Source of the DNA: Dactylonectria macrodidyma
Taxonomy: Eukaryota > Ascomycota > Sordariomycetes > Hypocreales > Nectriaceae
NCBI GenBank assembly: GCA_020744425.1
Contig: JAGMUV010000016.1
Location: forward strand, 1,513,249-1,577,248
Direction: 5' to 3'
Length of the DNA stretch: 64,000 nt
Shown one piece after another: positions 29,859-38,600 of this stretch. How positions within the stretch are numbered: the stretch's first letter is position 1; every line of letters starts with the position of its first letter. The translations under genes were made by a program, and so were the position numbers. The notes under the pieces were generated by a model. It ran no database searches, was not told the origin of the DNA, and was given only the letters and a program-made list of their open reading frames with translations.

Positions 29859-31707
29859 CATGATAAGAATGCGGATCAAACAAGCATGCGGATCAAAAAT
29901 CATAACCTTCGAAATAGAAATCGCTATAAAAACACAACAAACCATCTAATCAATTAAAATCAATCACTATACTCTTCCCAATATATCCCAATAACTACCT
30001 ACACGTCCTTGCATTATGTCCGGGCTTGCCGCACACTCCACAGCGCCTTTCCTTCGGTCGCGCTGACCCTCCTTGACCACCACTTTTCGACGATTCAGCC
30101 ACTACCTGCGCATTAACATCCATCCGATCAATTGCTTCCCTTCCTTCATCTACTGTCATCACCCCTCTTTTCTGTAGGCGGGTCCTTTTTGCCCTACGGC
30201 GCCGGCTTAGTATCTCATTTGCCTGTCGAAGGTCGCGGTTCTCAGCCCTCAATAAGGCATTCTCATGCATCATTGCCTTAGTTCCCTTAGAAAGAGACTT
30301 TAGTGCTCCTAGAATTGACTCTGGAGAGCTACTTTGATGCCTTCTGATTCGTCTTTCAAGGTATTCAGACTGAGACCTGGCCTCAAGGACGGTCTTTGGG
30401 GTCTTTGAAACCCAAGGGGCAGAGGCGCTAGCCTCCTCCTCAACCGGCGTTGGAGTCCGTAGCTGCACATCAAGCTTCGAGACTACACTTTCCGGGTCAA
30501 GAGGAACAAGCCCGGCTCCTCTAAAGGCTGCCTTGATATTTCTTTCTGTCATAGTGGCTTGAAATGCGGCGTAAAAGGCCGGAAAGAACTCGGTCTTCGA
30601 AACGTGGGTTATAGAGCATCTGATCAGATGCTCTATTTCTCGACCATAAGCCTTCTTGAGCAGCCCAAAGCACCCGACGTCAAGAGGCTGAAGCAGATGA
30701 GAAGAATGAGGCGGCATACAAAGCGTAATGATCTTGTTCTCCTCGCAATATATCTCAAAGTCGGCTGAATGGTGACTTTCGTGCCCATCGAGGATTAAAA
30801 GACGGTAGGGACCAGTTGATCGGTTGGTTGTACACCGGTCAAAGTGCTTTAGCCACTCAAGACCTATCTCGTTATCGGTCCAGCCATTTCGAGACGTTGC
30901 AATAGCCCAATCGCCCGGGAGGTTGCTTTCTCGGTACCAGTTGGCGAGGTGATATTGGCCTGCACCTATGATAAACGGCTGGATCGCTCGGCCTTCCGCA
31001 TTGATCGCCTGAATGACAGTAATCCATTCCCGGCTTCCAGGCTGCACTGATTTTGGTCTTCCACGCCTTTCTGAACCTGTGACGACCATTCCGCTTGCAA
31101 TCATGCCCATCAGAAAGCCAGTCTCGTCAAAGTTGTAGATATCATCTAATCGGATGCCGTACTTCGCGATTGTGTTCTCCACGAGCCTAAACCAGTTGCG
31201 AATAATAGTCGGATCTTCGCATTTGGCTCTCTGATAGTCGTATTTACGAAAAAAACGCGTCTTGAGCTCTTCGTGTCGCTTGACGAAGTTAGAAGCCCAG
31301 CGCTTGCCGACAGGTAACGCGTCGCGGTCGGCGAGCAATCGGTTGGCCATTTCTTCAACACCACGCAGTCGCGGGGGAAATCCTCGCGAATCTAGGTCGA
31401 GAATGAACTGAATAATGATCTGTTCCTCTAGATCAGATAGTTTGCGTGATTTAGGGATCCAATCGCAACGCGCGGATATGCCATGCTGTCGGCGGTAGAG
31501 AGTAGTATAAGGGATTTCATAGACCTTTGCAGCGCGTCGAAGACTTAATTCTCGGTTATTTTGGTAGGCCTGAAGTGCAAGAAGCACCTTAGCCTCTATA
31601 TTCGCCCGCGGCATGCTGGGTGGTTGAGGAATAATTAATCAAATAGAAATGTTGTAGGTTGAGGGATTTTTGATCCGCATGCTTGTTTGATCCGCATGCT
31701 TATCATG
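29859..31707 (-). mobile_element. Fot1-like element, apparently intact
   Basis: Inverted repeats of about 43 bp with one mismatch begin CATGATAAG; within each repeat the word ATGCGGATCAAA occurs twice. TA lies at 29857-29858 and 31708-31709. Length is 1849 bp, the usual size of Fot1-type elements. It encodes a complete transposase on the minus strand. It lies inside the 3' part of a Tc1-like element. With nearly identical ends and an open gene it may be recently active. Confidence 0.95.
29995..31614 (-). CDS. Pogo/Fot1-like transposase (DDE_1, DD35D) with CCHC zinc knuckle
   Basis: One open frame of 539 residues from the ATG at 31614 (MPRANIEAKV). The order is: N-terminal HTH (LRRAAKVYEIPYTTLYRRQH, about 24-45), CENP-B/Tc5-type HTH (about 58-115), DDE core with DIYNFDETGF (first Asp, about 160), LLILDGHESH (second Asp) and SSHLLQPLDVGCF (third Asp, 35 residues later), a Leu/Arg-rich coiled coil (MMHENALLRAENRDLRQANE) and a final CGVCGKPGHNARTC zinc knuckle. 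The family cuts at the inverted repeats and inserts at TA. All catalytic residues are present and there are no stops. A terminal CCHC knuckle is known in some fungal pogo-group enzymes and may bind nucleic acid. Confidence 0.93.
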   Translation of the reverse strand: MPRANIEAKVLLALQAYQNNRELSLRRAAKVYEIPYTTLYRRQHGISARCDWIPKSRKLSDLEEQIIIQFILDLDSRGFPPRLRGVEEMANRLLADRDALPVGKRWASNFVKRHEELKTRFFRKYDYQRAKCEDPTIIRNWFRLVENTIAKYGIRLDDIYNFDETGFLMGMIASGMVVTGSERRGRPKSVQPGSREWITVIQAINAEGRAIQPFIIGAGQYHLANWYRESNLPGDWAIATSRNGWTDNEIGLEWLKHFDRCTTNRSTGPYRLLILDGHESHHSADFEIYCEENKIITLCMPPHSSHLLQPLDVGCFGLLKKAYGREIEHLIRCSITHVSKTEFFPAFYAAFQATMTERNIKAAFRGAGLVPLDPESVVSKLDVQLRTPTPVEEEASASAPWVSKTPKTVLEARSQSEYLERRIRRHQSSSPESILGALKSLSKGTKAMMHENALLRAENRDLRQANEILSRRRRAKRTRLQKRGVMTVDEGREAIDRMDVNAQVVAESSKSGGQGGSARPKERRCGVCGKPGHNARTCR

Positions 31708-31779
31708 TACGTTAAATATCAAATAAATATTTATATATATCAATCTGTAGCATTTTAAATTGTGTTTTTAATGGCATCT

Positions 31780-32880
31780 TCAATATTTAGTATACCAGCC
31801 ATTTGCGCGCACTATAGCCTGCATCCTGCGCTTTATTGAAAAGATCAGGTTTTGTAGCACCTCCGGCTCAATCTCTTCCCACAGCTCCATCGCGGCTTCA
31901 ATAAGCCGCTGCTTGCTTCATCTGTCTTCGGCATGTATGAAAGCTCAGGGTATCGCTCGCAGATCCTTGTTTTGAGGACTACCCATAGATTTTCAATGGG
32001 GTTGAGATCCGGGCAGTAGGGCGGCCAGTCTATGACCTCGGCGCGCCTGTTCTCACACCATTCTAGCAGCCAGCCCATCATCAATCGCGACCGAAAAAGT
32101 GGTGAATTATCGTACTGAAGGCGGCTATTTCTGGTCACAATTCGAGGAAGGTATTGCTGCAGGAATTCAAGCAGAACTCGCGCCGTAACGCCGCCACGGT
32201 CAGACTCGGGGTCGCCGGACAGCGTGATCATTGGAAGGCGTCTGCGATAGCTGAAGGCAGAGAAAAACATCTGCGAGTGTCTCGTTATAGTGACACGGGT
32301 TTGAACATTCCGTTTGAATAGTCTCTCATACTAGGAACTATTAGAGAAGTCACAATCGCAATAATAAAACGCACCGGCTTACAGAAGCACCAAGTGCGTC
32401 TTTGGCCCTCGTCTCGGACTATGATAACTTCATCTGAGAAGACCCAAGACTCCCAGAAATCTGCAGACATATGCAAATATCGCCTAGCAAAGCGTAGACG
32501 TCTTCTGGCTGTAGCTTCGCTGATGAACGGCCGGATAAGTGACTTGAAATGCATAATGCCTTCCTTTCTGAGGAACGTCAGAATCGTCTTCTTAGAGCAA
32601 CTCAACCCGGCCTCTTCAATCAATTCCTTGATTTGGATATGAGGGTCTTGTCCTATTACTCTTAGTATTCGTCTTTTCTCCCTGTCTCCTAGCTTGTGCG
32701 GCCGGCCGGGCCTAGGTTGGTCTTGACCACTTTGTTGATCGCGATACCGCCGTACCACACCATAAATGGCGTGCTGACTTACTCTCTCATCACGTGTGAT
32801 TGCGGCGGCCGACACGCCCGATTGTACCTCCAAACAATCCTCGTCCTCGTATGAGGAGAATGATGTATTTGGGACACCAT
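31780..32880 (-). pseudogene. Tc1-like transposase, family A, frameshifted
   Basis: This is the sister of the enzyme at 8467-9569. It has an HTH block (VSQHAIYGVVRRYRDQQSG), GRPHK, FSDEVIIVRDEGQRRTWCF (first Asp intact here), LQYDNSPLF (second Asp), and CPDLNPIENLW (Glu) after 38 residues. Frames change near 32830 (just after the start), near 32280 and again towards the C-terminus around 31900. It lies between the two pogo-like inserts; neither insert interrupts the coding part itself. Confidence 0.9.
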
Positions 32881-32964
32881 TCTGACCTAAATTGGCTGCG
32901 TAATGCGTCTTTGAAGTTGAGGTTGATTATGGTGGAGGTAGAAGGGAAAGCGGGGTACATGATA

Positions 32965-35022
32965 GAGTGGGGACCCACAACACCGTCACCCCACATCACC
33001 GTCACCCCCGCTCCGTCCTACATGCATCACAACCCTCCCTTGTAACTCAGCTATTGCATAGCCATTTGAAGCCCAAATCGACCAATTTTTTAGACATACT
33101 ATCTACGATGGATGAAGATCGTGAATATCTCTTCAGATCTGCGATGCGGCAAGCCCAACATGAAACAGTCGCAAATGCCGCAAGAGACCACGGTCTCCGC
33201 CGTACGACTCTACAGGGTCGGATTGCCGGCTCTGTAGATATTCATGAGGCTAAGGAACCGGCCCAAAGACTATCAAGGGATCAAGAGGCTGAATTAGTTA
33301 AATGGATCCTGCAAGAAGAGGCAGCCGGCCGGGCCCCTAGCCACGGCCAAATCCGTGCCTTTGCACAGCTCATGATAAGCTGTGCCGGCGATGACGAGCC
33401 CATCGGCCACAACTGGGCCCCCCGCTTCATTGAACGCCATGAGGCTATAAAAACGAAGCCCTCTAGAGAGATTGAAGCTGTGAGAACCCGGGCAACTACG
33501 AAAGATGCTCTAAAGGACCACATTGACCGGGTTGATCACATGATCAAGACCAAGAGCGTTGGCCAGGCCCGGATCTATAACGTTGACGAGCACGGCATCG
33601 CGGAAGGTGCTACGAACGCCGGGCGAGTGGTCGGCACCTCTCTTACGAGCTATTCATCAGTCTCAGCTAGCGATTCTCGTACCTGGGTCTCTATCATCGA
33701 GTGTGTGGGTGCCGGCGGCAACAGACTGACCCCCTGTGTGGTGTTTACAGGCCTCAACTTGCAGGGACAGTGGTTTCCTGACGAGGATATCCCCAAATGG
33801 GCTTACGAATGCACCCCTTCCGGCTGGTCTAATACTAGGGTCTTCCAAAAGTGGTTTCTTCAGGTTTTCCTTAAAGAAACCCAGCCCCGGGACCGATCCT
33901 TGTGGCGGATCCTGATCCTCGACGGTCACAAGTCTCATGTAACTATTGAGATCATGTATTTGGCATGGTTGAATAGGGTCCAGCTTATTTACCTACCAGC
34001 ACACTCATCACACATCTCACAGCCCCTAGATGTTGGTCTTTTCTCGCCTTTGAAGTCGTATTTTCATACAGAAACGCGGGACTTTGCTTCCTTCAACACC
34101 ACAGCCCCAATTCAAAAGCAACGCTTTATTATCGCATATAAGGTTGCCGGCGAGAAGGCTTTTACAGACCGGAACATACGGTCCGGCTTCAGGGCAACTG
34201 GAATATGGCCTACTAATGCCGAGATGGTCATAAGCCAAGTCGTTGAACCTGAGCAGCCCCCAGTGTCACGGGCCAGATGAGATCAACTCAAGAGGTAATG
34301 CCACTGTATTGCGAGAATACTACGATGAAGAGGAAAGAGAAAGCGGGCAGGCGCGTAGACGCGTAGACGCGTTGATAGTCCCTGTGGCCTGCCCCGTGCG
34401 CCCTAGTTACGTATCGACCCCACCCTGGGTCCAGCACTCCAGACGCTCCCGTCACACCCAGCGGCGATTGCACCCCCCAGACGCCCCAGAAGAGAAAATT
34501 CGAACATCCTGATGTTTTTACGACTCCAAAGAGTGCTAGGGACTTGACATCTCTAGTGAATCTGCTCTATGGCGATGTAGATAAGCTTGACCGTGACCTT
34601 CGAGCAATTATTTCGAAGATGGAGAGGGGCTTCGAGAGAAAGAACGGCCTTATTACGGCCCTGATAAAGAAGGTTGAGTTCCTCGAGAAATATAATGCCT
34701 CGCATAAGGCCACAGGTCGAAAAGCCGTTGACTATGAACCTAATGAAGCCTTCGCAACCATCCCAGAGCTTGCAACAGCTCGTTATGAAGCTGCGATGGC
34801 GCAGGCACGCTTTGAAGAGGTTCACGGGCCCGATCTTTTCAAGGAGGCGCTGGAAATTGCACAGATAGAAAAAGAGAAGGTGTTTATGGAGTGGCAGTTA
34901 TAGCTAGTCAATTGATGCAATATTGGTTGAGAAATCGCAGATTGAAGTTGAAGGCATCATCGCGATGTGAGGCATTTAGGGGTGACGGTGATGTGGGGTG
35001 ACGGTGTTGTGGGTCCCCACCC
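32965..35022 (+). mobile_element. Pogo-like element inserted in the Tc1-like element
   Basis: Inverted repeats start GAGTGGGGACCCACAACACC on the left and GGGTGGGGACCCACAACACC on the right (reverse-complemented), followed by two copies of GTCACCCC within each arm; TA lies at 32963-32964 and 35023-35024. Length is 2058 bp. The transposase is on the plus strand, with an intact catalytic core but a broken tail. Confidence 0.93.
33108..34903 (+). pseudogene. Pogo-like transposase, core intact, C-terminus frameshifted
   Basis: The ATG at 33108 (MDEDREYLFRSAMRQAQHET) opens 390 codons ending at 34280. HTH and CENP-B-like regions come first (LVKWILQEEAAGRAPSHGQI), then ARIYNVDEHG (first Asp), SGWSNTRVFQKWF, ILILDGHKSH (second Asp) and SSHISQPLDVGLF (third Asp, spacing 35). 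The stop at 34278-34280 and two frame changes between 34280 and 34540 separate it from a conserved tail (KRKFEHPDVF, then DLTSLVNLLYGDVDKLDRDL and a coiled coil to 34903). As read, a shorter but catalytically complete protein could still be made, so 'pseudogene' is my best but not certain label. Confidence 0.85.
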
Positions 35023-35164
35023 TAATGTGTCGTAACTTTTGGACCCCCACTGTAGGTTGGTAGGATCCACAGCTCCGGAAACCTAAATCATAGCCCTATC
35101 TGACCTTTCAGACCTGTTCGTCTGACAAAGTCCAGGCTTTCTATCCATACTCGTCTGGAATAAG

Positions 35165-35497
35165 TGATGGAGTATGGAATATTCCATACTCCATACGGGC
35201 CATCCGTATTCCATACGTATGGAATAATGGATTATTCCGGAAAGTATTATCCCCGCTATTGCAATCTGTTTCAGAGTGATCCCAAACCCATCGTTTATGC
35301 TGGTTCGTACTTCAATCTCAGCTCTGTCTGCAGCCGACAGCAGGCAAATCACTGTATAATTACTGAATTGCAGAGCTCCTAAACCTGATTCTTTACGATA
35401 GTGGCAGTTTGAGAGATGACGTCATTTTTTGTTTTCCATACGAGGTGCCTTCCATATTCCATATTCCATACGGGCCTGTAAGGAGTATGGAGTATGG
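35165..35497. mobile_element. Non-autonomous element with TCCATAC/GTATGGA words
   Basis: CCATACTCCATAC and its inverse GTATGGAGTATGG occur near both limits, with many further copies of CCATAC, CCATATT and TATGGA between 35170-35235 and 35437-35497. The right limit touches a hAT coding fragment. The pattern of short words repeated at both ends is that of hAT-type non-autonomous elements. I could not define a clean 8-bp duplication, so the limits are approximate. Confidence 0.4.
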
Positions 35498-35850
35498 GTG
35501 GAAAGCCTGCAAGAGTGGAAAATAGAGGATCGAGTTGGAACAGTGATCTCGGACAACGCGTCCTCTAACGATAACTGTCTCCAACATTTCTATGGAAGTC
35601 TCGACACAGAGATGACATCGGCGGATGTACGTGCCAGACGCATGCGCTGCTATGGACATATCTTGAACTTGGTAGCTCGTGCATTCCTTTACGGGGAAGA
35701 CTTTGAGGCTTTCGAGGCCGAGTCGCAGGTTTTCAACCTTCTCGGCCGCCACGAGGAAGACCTACGGCACTGGAGAAAGAAAGGGCCGGTGGGTAAGCTT
35801 CATAACGTTGTCAAGTTTATCAGATCGTCCCCGTTGCCCCGGCCCGTCGG
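35498..35850 (+). pseudogene. hAT transposase core fragment
   Basis: The plus-strand frame reads VESLQEWKIEDRVGTVISDN (second catalytic Asp region, SDNASSND), RRMRCYGHILNLVARAFLYG (the C-x-x-H block) and LRHWRKKGPVGKLHNVVKFI, the usual continuous middle part of hAT enzymes. It is cut off on the left by the CCATAC-rich element and degenerates after about 35850. The Asp is present, but the rest of the enzyme is not. Confidence 0.68.
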
Positions 35851-36416
35851 TCTCTCCGTGCTGTTGGCCCGCCAGACCCTTACGACAAGAGTTAGTCTTG
35901 TGATCATTGATTGCCTCAGCTCTGGCGGCCTCCTTTGGCCATTCTGCCAGCCAAGGGTGGGAGCTGCTAATGGTAAGGCACACTCTCCACTCCGCACCTC
36001 CCCAACATCCAGTTTATACCAACACCCCCAGGAACAGGGTATGAGGCATTGAGGCTATCTGCCTCTTCATAATCAGAATATGTTGCCTGCATAGCCTCAA
36101 CTACACCGGGGAAACCACCGAAAGTAGACGTCTTCGCTACACATGTGAGTTACTCCCCAAACCTATTCAGCCCCCTATCCTAAAGCTATACCCAGTATGG
36201 ATCGATGCAACTGATGTAACAGTGTGGCCTCATAGTTCCCCTATCACTGGCTGTGTTTCTATATACAGGCCCATCATTTGAACCTGGCGACCTACACATT
36301 CTTACTGATGTTGGCACTGTTGCCGTACAGAGACGACCATTAGAGCCAGCCTTGAAAGTAACATGTCCAACTCAGGATCTAGGACAATCCGATCAGGAAT
36401 GTCGCTATTATCCACG
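35851..36416. other. Intergenic; decayed hAT flank
   Basis: The first 150 bp may be further decayed hAT coding sequence. The remainder holds no gene that I can support. Confidence 0.35.
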
Positions 36417-37274
36417 TCAATGATTGCAGTTTGTGGTTTGACAAGAAGCGTACAGCTCACGCAGCCTGTCTGCCTCTGAGTTGGCCTCCTCTAGAGAGGG
36501 CCCGCCCCCTTGGATTGTCGGGTTCCAAGGGTCGTCAATTGTCATTTGCTGCGGCTGATTGGGATCTCTAATAAAACGAATGATGGGATTCCTAGCACGC
36601 CGTATTTCTTCGACGGAAGGAAACATGGGCAGCAGAGAATCGTACGTAATCATGAAACCCATCAGATCTTGATGTGGAGCCAACCCGAGGATTCCGACAT
36701 TCGTAAATTGCATAGCCCAACCGCAAGCTGGACACAAGGGCTTCTCTCTGTTAGGCCACGGAGAGTACTTCTCATACCAGAGATCGCAATGGTCGGTTGG
36801 ACAGTGATGTCGAAATTCGGAAGCTTCCGGAGGATAATAATCTTCCGGTACTTTCGAGAGAAACACTCTGAGCTCCACGAGGCGAGGAAGCTCTAGAAAA
36901 GACTGGACTTTGAACGACGACCGTTCTGGAAGAATGATCCTTTCCAGAAAGCAAATGGCCTCCTCCGGACCAACTAGAGTTCTCAGTCGCGGGGAAGAAT
37001 GGGCCACAAAGAAGGCGGACCTAAGGCAGCTAGAGTAAAGGGAGCGGCCAGAGTAAAGGGTGCGGCCAGAGTAAAGGGTGCGGCTTTCGTGGCAAACTGT
37101 AAGTAACGGATGTGGCTTGATGTTGATCGTGTAGGTTCCGATGTGGGCATGGACGATGCCGGGAGCAGCCAGGCTCCAAATATTTCGACGAAGTTCGGCC
37201 GGTAACATAAGAAATAGGTGAAACCTGGTTGTAGGGCGATATGTGCCTTCAGAGTGTGGAATTGTAGACACCAT
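36417..37274 (-). CDS. 2EXR-domain protein
   Basis: A complete 285-residue frame from the ATG at 37274 (MVSTIPHSEG). Near residues 17-39 it has FHLFLMLPAELRRNIWSLAA, the fungal 2EXR signature (F-x-x-F-x-x-LPxELRxxIW), followed by ITINIKP/TVCHESR-type strand and helix elements. A Cys pair (CPACGWAM) and a Pro/Gly-rich charged tail follow. 2EXR proteins are numerous in filamentous ascomycetes, resemble F-box cores and have unknown partners. An 18-bp tandem repeat adds TLYSGR units after the CHESR motif. There are no introns or stops. The gene lies between a hAT fragment and an AT-rich element. Confidence 0.75.
   Translation of the reverse strand: MVSTIPHSEGTYRPTTRFHLFLMLPAELRRNIWSLAAPGIVHAHIGTYTINIKPHPLLTVCHESRTLYSGRTLYSGRSLYSSCLRSAFFVAHSSPRLRTLVGPEEAICFLERIILPERSSFKVQSFLELPRLVELRVFLSKVPEDYYPPEASEFRHHCPTDHCDLWYEKYSPWPNREKPLCPACGWAMQFTNVGILGLAPHQDLMGFMITYDSLLPMFPSVEEIRRARNPIIRFIRDPNQPQQMTIDDPWNPTIQGGGPSLEEANSEADRLRELYASCQTTNCNH
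37030..37083 (-). repeat. Three 18-bp tandem units inside the 2EXR gene
   Basis: Units at 37030-37047, 37048-37065 and 37066-37083 are nearly identical (core AGAGTAAAGGG) and encode repeated TLYSGR-type hexapeptides, in frame. This suggests slippage and possible length variation among strains. Confidence 0.85.
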
Positions 37275-37509
37275 CTTTGTACGTGTGACATCGAGTCAAT
37301 GTGGTGCAAAAGAACATGGCCCTGTAGATTCGTATAAAGAAGCTTGGGCTTGGCGATTATAATTGAGAAGTGCTTCGGCTATACTTATACCTACAACGAG
37401 CTGGTCCCGTTCTCAAGCTGTGATAGGGGTGACCAATAGGAAAGGGAATCCATATAGGGAAGGGCCCCTCAGGTGCGGGGAAAACGGGTAAGTCCGAGTG
37501 TTCCACCCT

Positions 37510-38165
37510 TCCTCTATGATATGGACTTTCTCATATTGTAACAATATAATATGAATATTTTGATATTGTACAATATAATATGAGGACGTCCATATTGGCA
37601 ATATATTATTTATATTGGGCTGTCAATCCTGGGGCGAATTCGCCTCTTGACGGTAGCAAGACAGGCCTTACCCTATACCAGCCACAGCGATACTTGGCTT
37701 TTATTGGCTGGCATTCACTTCGACACACGTTTTTGTTGACAGTCATTCATAACACGCGACCACGCGTTTCTTCCACGCGCCAGGGAAGGCATAGCCGGGA
37801 CGGACGACGTTGGGCTGGGCATCCCGGTGGTTGCCTGTCAATATTTGCTATCGCCACCGCTGCCCGTTTTCTTTTTCACTGTCGAGCCTACTAACTAACT
37901 GTACCGCCATGCCTCAACAACGCCTCCCTTTTGAACAATGGTCACAACGAAGAGAGTCGTCAATCTCAGTCGACGTTTCGGAGTTTTCCAGCCGCAGTGT
38001 TGCTAATAATATAAACAATACGTATATTGGCAATATGGACCCCCTCGCAATAATATCGTATTGTCAAGAGGCTATATTGTATTACCCAATATGAACAGGA
38101 CCCATATTGTATTGTATTGCCAACAACCAAATATATTGGCAGTGCGACAATACATCCAATATATC
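37510..38165. mobile_element. AT-rich non-autonomous element with CAATAT words
   Basis: Both ends (about 37530-37615 and 38020-38160) are crowded with CAATATA, ATATTG and TATTGTA words in both orientations, while the middle is GC-balanced and holds an ATG frame at 37909 (MPQQRLPFEQWSQRRESS) of about 45 codons. This matches an internally deleted hAT-like element that retains its leader and first codons. Exact termini and duplication were not found. Confidence 0.4.
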
Positions 38166-38189
38166 GCACGTGACCTCATCATTCAACTG

Positions 38190-38600
38190 TTTCAGCGAAA
38201 ATCTCGTCACCTTGAAAATCTCATATCCCAATGCCCGCGGCTCCGTCAGGTCTCTACGTCCAGGTTTGGCGATCATGACCACCTCGGCCGCCCTGAAAGG
38301 TTTCGGGTGATGGCCTATGGCCAGGCACCCTTCGAAGAGGCGGCGAACGTGTGTTCCGATGATATGCCATACTGCTGTGAGGAGTTTGACTGTGATGTTA
38401 TCTGCCCCCAGGGATGTATTCCCGGTACGGAGAGTCGCGTCCTGTGCTTCTTCTAGGGAAATTTCCTGCGGGAATGGGATCGTTTTGCGAGGGCTGACCT
38501 GGATCCAGGGGTCCTGGATGGCTTCGGCTGGGATCGATACTAGGAGTACGCGACCATCGTGTGGCGACCATGAGGAAGATCAATATCTTTTCAGTGGTGA
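38190..38600 (-). pseudogene. Tad-like LINE reverse-transcriptase fragment
   Basis: On the minus strand VVMIAKPGRRDLTEP matches VVMIPKPGKRDLTKA of the intact ORF2 at about 52930. The preceding sequence also aligns block by block (plus strand: GTCCAGGTTTGGCGATCATG and GATGTTATCTGCCCCCAGGG, against 52935 and 53075). Frames are broken. It is the N-terminal part of the RT domain of a related but diverged copy. Confidence 0.75.

Larger units (their letters stand above)
29750..35052 (-). mobile_element. Tc1-like element, family A, split by two pogo-like elements
   Basis: Outer inverted repeats start CAGTGGGGGTGCGAAAGTTA (left) and CAGTGGGGGTCCAAAAGTTA (right, reverse-complemented), with 2 differences in 28 bp; TA lies at 29748-29749 and 35053-35054. 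Inside are two complete foreign elements (29859-31707 and 32965-35022), each with its own TA duplication. Subtracting both and one TA each leaves 1392 bp, against 1384 bp for the unsplit family member at 8298-9681. The internal sequence on either side of each insert also lines up with that copy (for example AAAGCGGGGTAC just before the second insert). Confidence 0.93.
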
